15,961 nt of DNA from Chryseobacterium gleum (lineage in GTDB: Bacteria > Bacteroidota > Bacteroidia > Flavobacteriales_D > Crocinitomicaceae): positions 1 to 15,961 of the forward strand of contig CALPSU020000023.1 of the NCBI GenBank assembly GCA_943326315.2. Direction: 5' to 3'. Below are positions 14,875 through 15,961 of this stretch, piece by piece (the stretch's first letter is position 1; each line of letters opens with the position of its first letter). The notes beneath the pieces were generated by a model that worked only from the letters and a program-made list of their open reading frames with translations, was not told the DNA's origin and made no database searches. Both the position numbers and the translations under genes were made by a program.

Positions 14875-15961
14875 ATGGATAAAGTAACATACATAGGGAA
14901 TGCAGATGTCACAGCGATTGACAATTTGTACAAATCATATCAACAAGATCCAGAAAGCGTGGATATAGGCTGGAAGAAGTTCTTCGAAGGCTTTGATTTT
15001 GCTAGAACCAACTACGAAGATGGTGGCGAAATACCTGAAAATTTTCAAAAAGAATTTAAGGTTCTAAATTTAATAAATGGATATCGATCACGCGGCCATT
15101 TATTTACACATACAAATCCAGTTCGTGAACGAAGACAGTATTCACCAACTTTAGCCTTAGAAAATTTCGGTTTAGAAGCATCTGATTTGGATACAGTTTT
15201 TCAAGCTGGTGAAGAAACAGGAATTGGTGCTACTACATTGAAAGAAATCATCTCTCATTTAGAAGCAACATACTGTGAATCAATCGGAATTGAGTTTGCA
15301 TACATTCGTACTCCTGAAAGAGTTGAATGGTTAAAACATAAAATTGAATTAAAAAATCGTCCGAAATTCGATGCAAATCGTAAAATGGAGATTTATAAAA
15401 AATTAAATCAAGCAACAAATTTCGAAGCCTATTTAGGTAAAAAATTCGTTGGACAAAAACGTTTTTCTATTGAAGGTGGTGAAGCTTTAATTCCTGCATT
15501 AGATACTTTGATTTCTAAAGGTTCTGATCTTGGAATTGAATATTTCGTAATGGGAATGGCACACCGTGGACGTTTAAATACACTTATTAATATTTTTGAG
15601 AAGCGTCCGAAAGATATTTTTTCTGAATTTGAAGGTAAGGAATTTGAAATTGATCACGCATTTGATGGAGATGTTAAATACCACCAAGGATATACTTCAG
15701 AAGTAAAATTAAAAAATGGTAAAACAGTTGGTTTGACATTGTCACCAAATCCTTCGCATCTAGAAGCTGTTGATCCTGTTGTTCAAGGAATTGCACGTGC
15801 AAAAATAGATCACATTCTAAAAGACGAAAATAAAATTTGTCCAGTAATGATTCATGGTGATGCTGCTGTTGCAGGTCAAGGAATTGTATACGAAGTTTTA
15901 CAAATGGCTCAATTAGATGCAAACAGAGCTGGTGGAACGATCCACATTGTAGTTAATAATC
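14875..15961 (+). CDS. sucA: 2-oxoglutarate dehydrogenase E1 component, N-terminal part (runs off the window)
   Basis: SucA is the thiamine-diphosphate-dependent E1 enzyme that decarboxylates 2-oxoglutarate in the TCA cycle and passes the succinyl group to the lipoyl E2. The first 362 codons are present, out of roughly 900 in the family. The N-terminal segment has the family pattern of YKSYQQDPESVDIGWKKFFEG, which is linked to binding the E2 partner. The catalytic region begins with MGMAHRGRLNTL (H230, R231), then SPNPSHLEAVDPVVQG (H295) and MIHGDAAVAGQG (H327, D329, the ThDP-Mg site). The ATG at 14875 gives the standard N-terminus. Frame and motifs are intact. The downstream E2 gene sucB would be expected but is outside the window. 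Confidence 0.97.
   Translation, partial: MDKVTYIGNADVTAIDNLYKSYQQDPESVDIGWKKFFEGFDFARTNYEDGGEIPENFQKEFKVLNLINGYRSRGHLFTHTNPVRERRQYSPTLALENFGLEASDLDTVFQAGEETGIGATTLKEIISHLEATYCESIGIEFAYIRTPERVEWLKHKIELKNRPKFDANRKMEIYKKLNQATNFEAYLGKKFVGQKRFSIEGGEALIPALDTLISKGSDLGIEYFVMGMAHRGRLNTLINIFEKRPKDIFSEFEGKEFEIDHAFDGDVKYHQGYTSEVKLKNGKTVGLTLSPNPSHLEAVDPVVQGIARAKIDHILKDENKICPVMIHGDAAVAGQGIVYEVLQMAQLDANRAGGTIHIVVNN

Noticed and set aside
1..15961. Mobile elements, CRISPR arrays, tRNA or rRNA genes, phage defence cassette
   Set aside because: I looked for direct repeats, transposase or nuclease-like proteins and tRNA-like folds in the intergenic gaps and saw none. The gaps are all under about 225 bases and the genes are mostly housekeeping or envelope functions.

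Overview
The window is ordinary-looking chromosome from an AT-rich member of the Bacteroidota, most likely Flavobacteriales. The evidence is a PorW/SprE-type lipoprotein of the type IX secretion system (T9SS), a periplasmically extended AtpB with a signal peptide, the Bacteroidota form of YebC, and repeated TAnnTTTG promoter elements just upstream of genes. I see no insertion sequence, phage gene, CRISPR array, tRNA or rRNA. No gene-free stretch exceeds about 220 bases.

Layout. On the minus strand, positions 1-3267 hold an ATP synthase operon read in the order atpB-atpE-atpF-atpH-atpA; atpA runs off the left edge. It has a well-formed promoter (TTTG, 19 bp, TATCTTTG) and a strong terminator-like hairpin with a T tract between atpE and atpF. 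Everything else is on the plus strand: yebC, then a tight four-gene run (porW/sprE lipoprotein, bactofilin, an AtpZ-like two-helix protein and a four-helix AtpI-like protein), then glyS with a clear terminator. A two-gene unit follows, encoding a 1026-residue periplasmic TPR protein and an outer-membrane beta-barrel protein. The window ends in the first 362 codons of sucA, the E1 subunit of 2-oxoglutarate dehydrogenase.

How the genes fit together. AtpB, E, F, H and A are Fo, stalk and F1 parts of one enzyme. The small membrane proteins at 7418-8024 look like ATP synthase accessory proteins (AtpZ and AtpI type) but sit on the other strand, behind porW and bactofilin, so the usual accessory-plus-structural cluster looks split by a rearrangement. 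PorW/SprE serves protein secretion or gliding, and the bactofilin three bases after it suggests a link to a cell-envelope scaffold. The TPR protein and beta-barrel are probably a periplasm/outer-membrane pair whose function I cannot name; they are the best candidate here for an undescribed system. YebC, GlyS and SucA are housekeeping genes.

The most notable regulatory observations are the hairpin after atpE (a plausible way to make more c subunit), a glyS promoter element only four bases from the start codon (possible leaderless mRNA), and -7 elements that set the true starts of yebC and porW downstream of the longest open frames.
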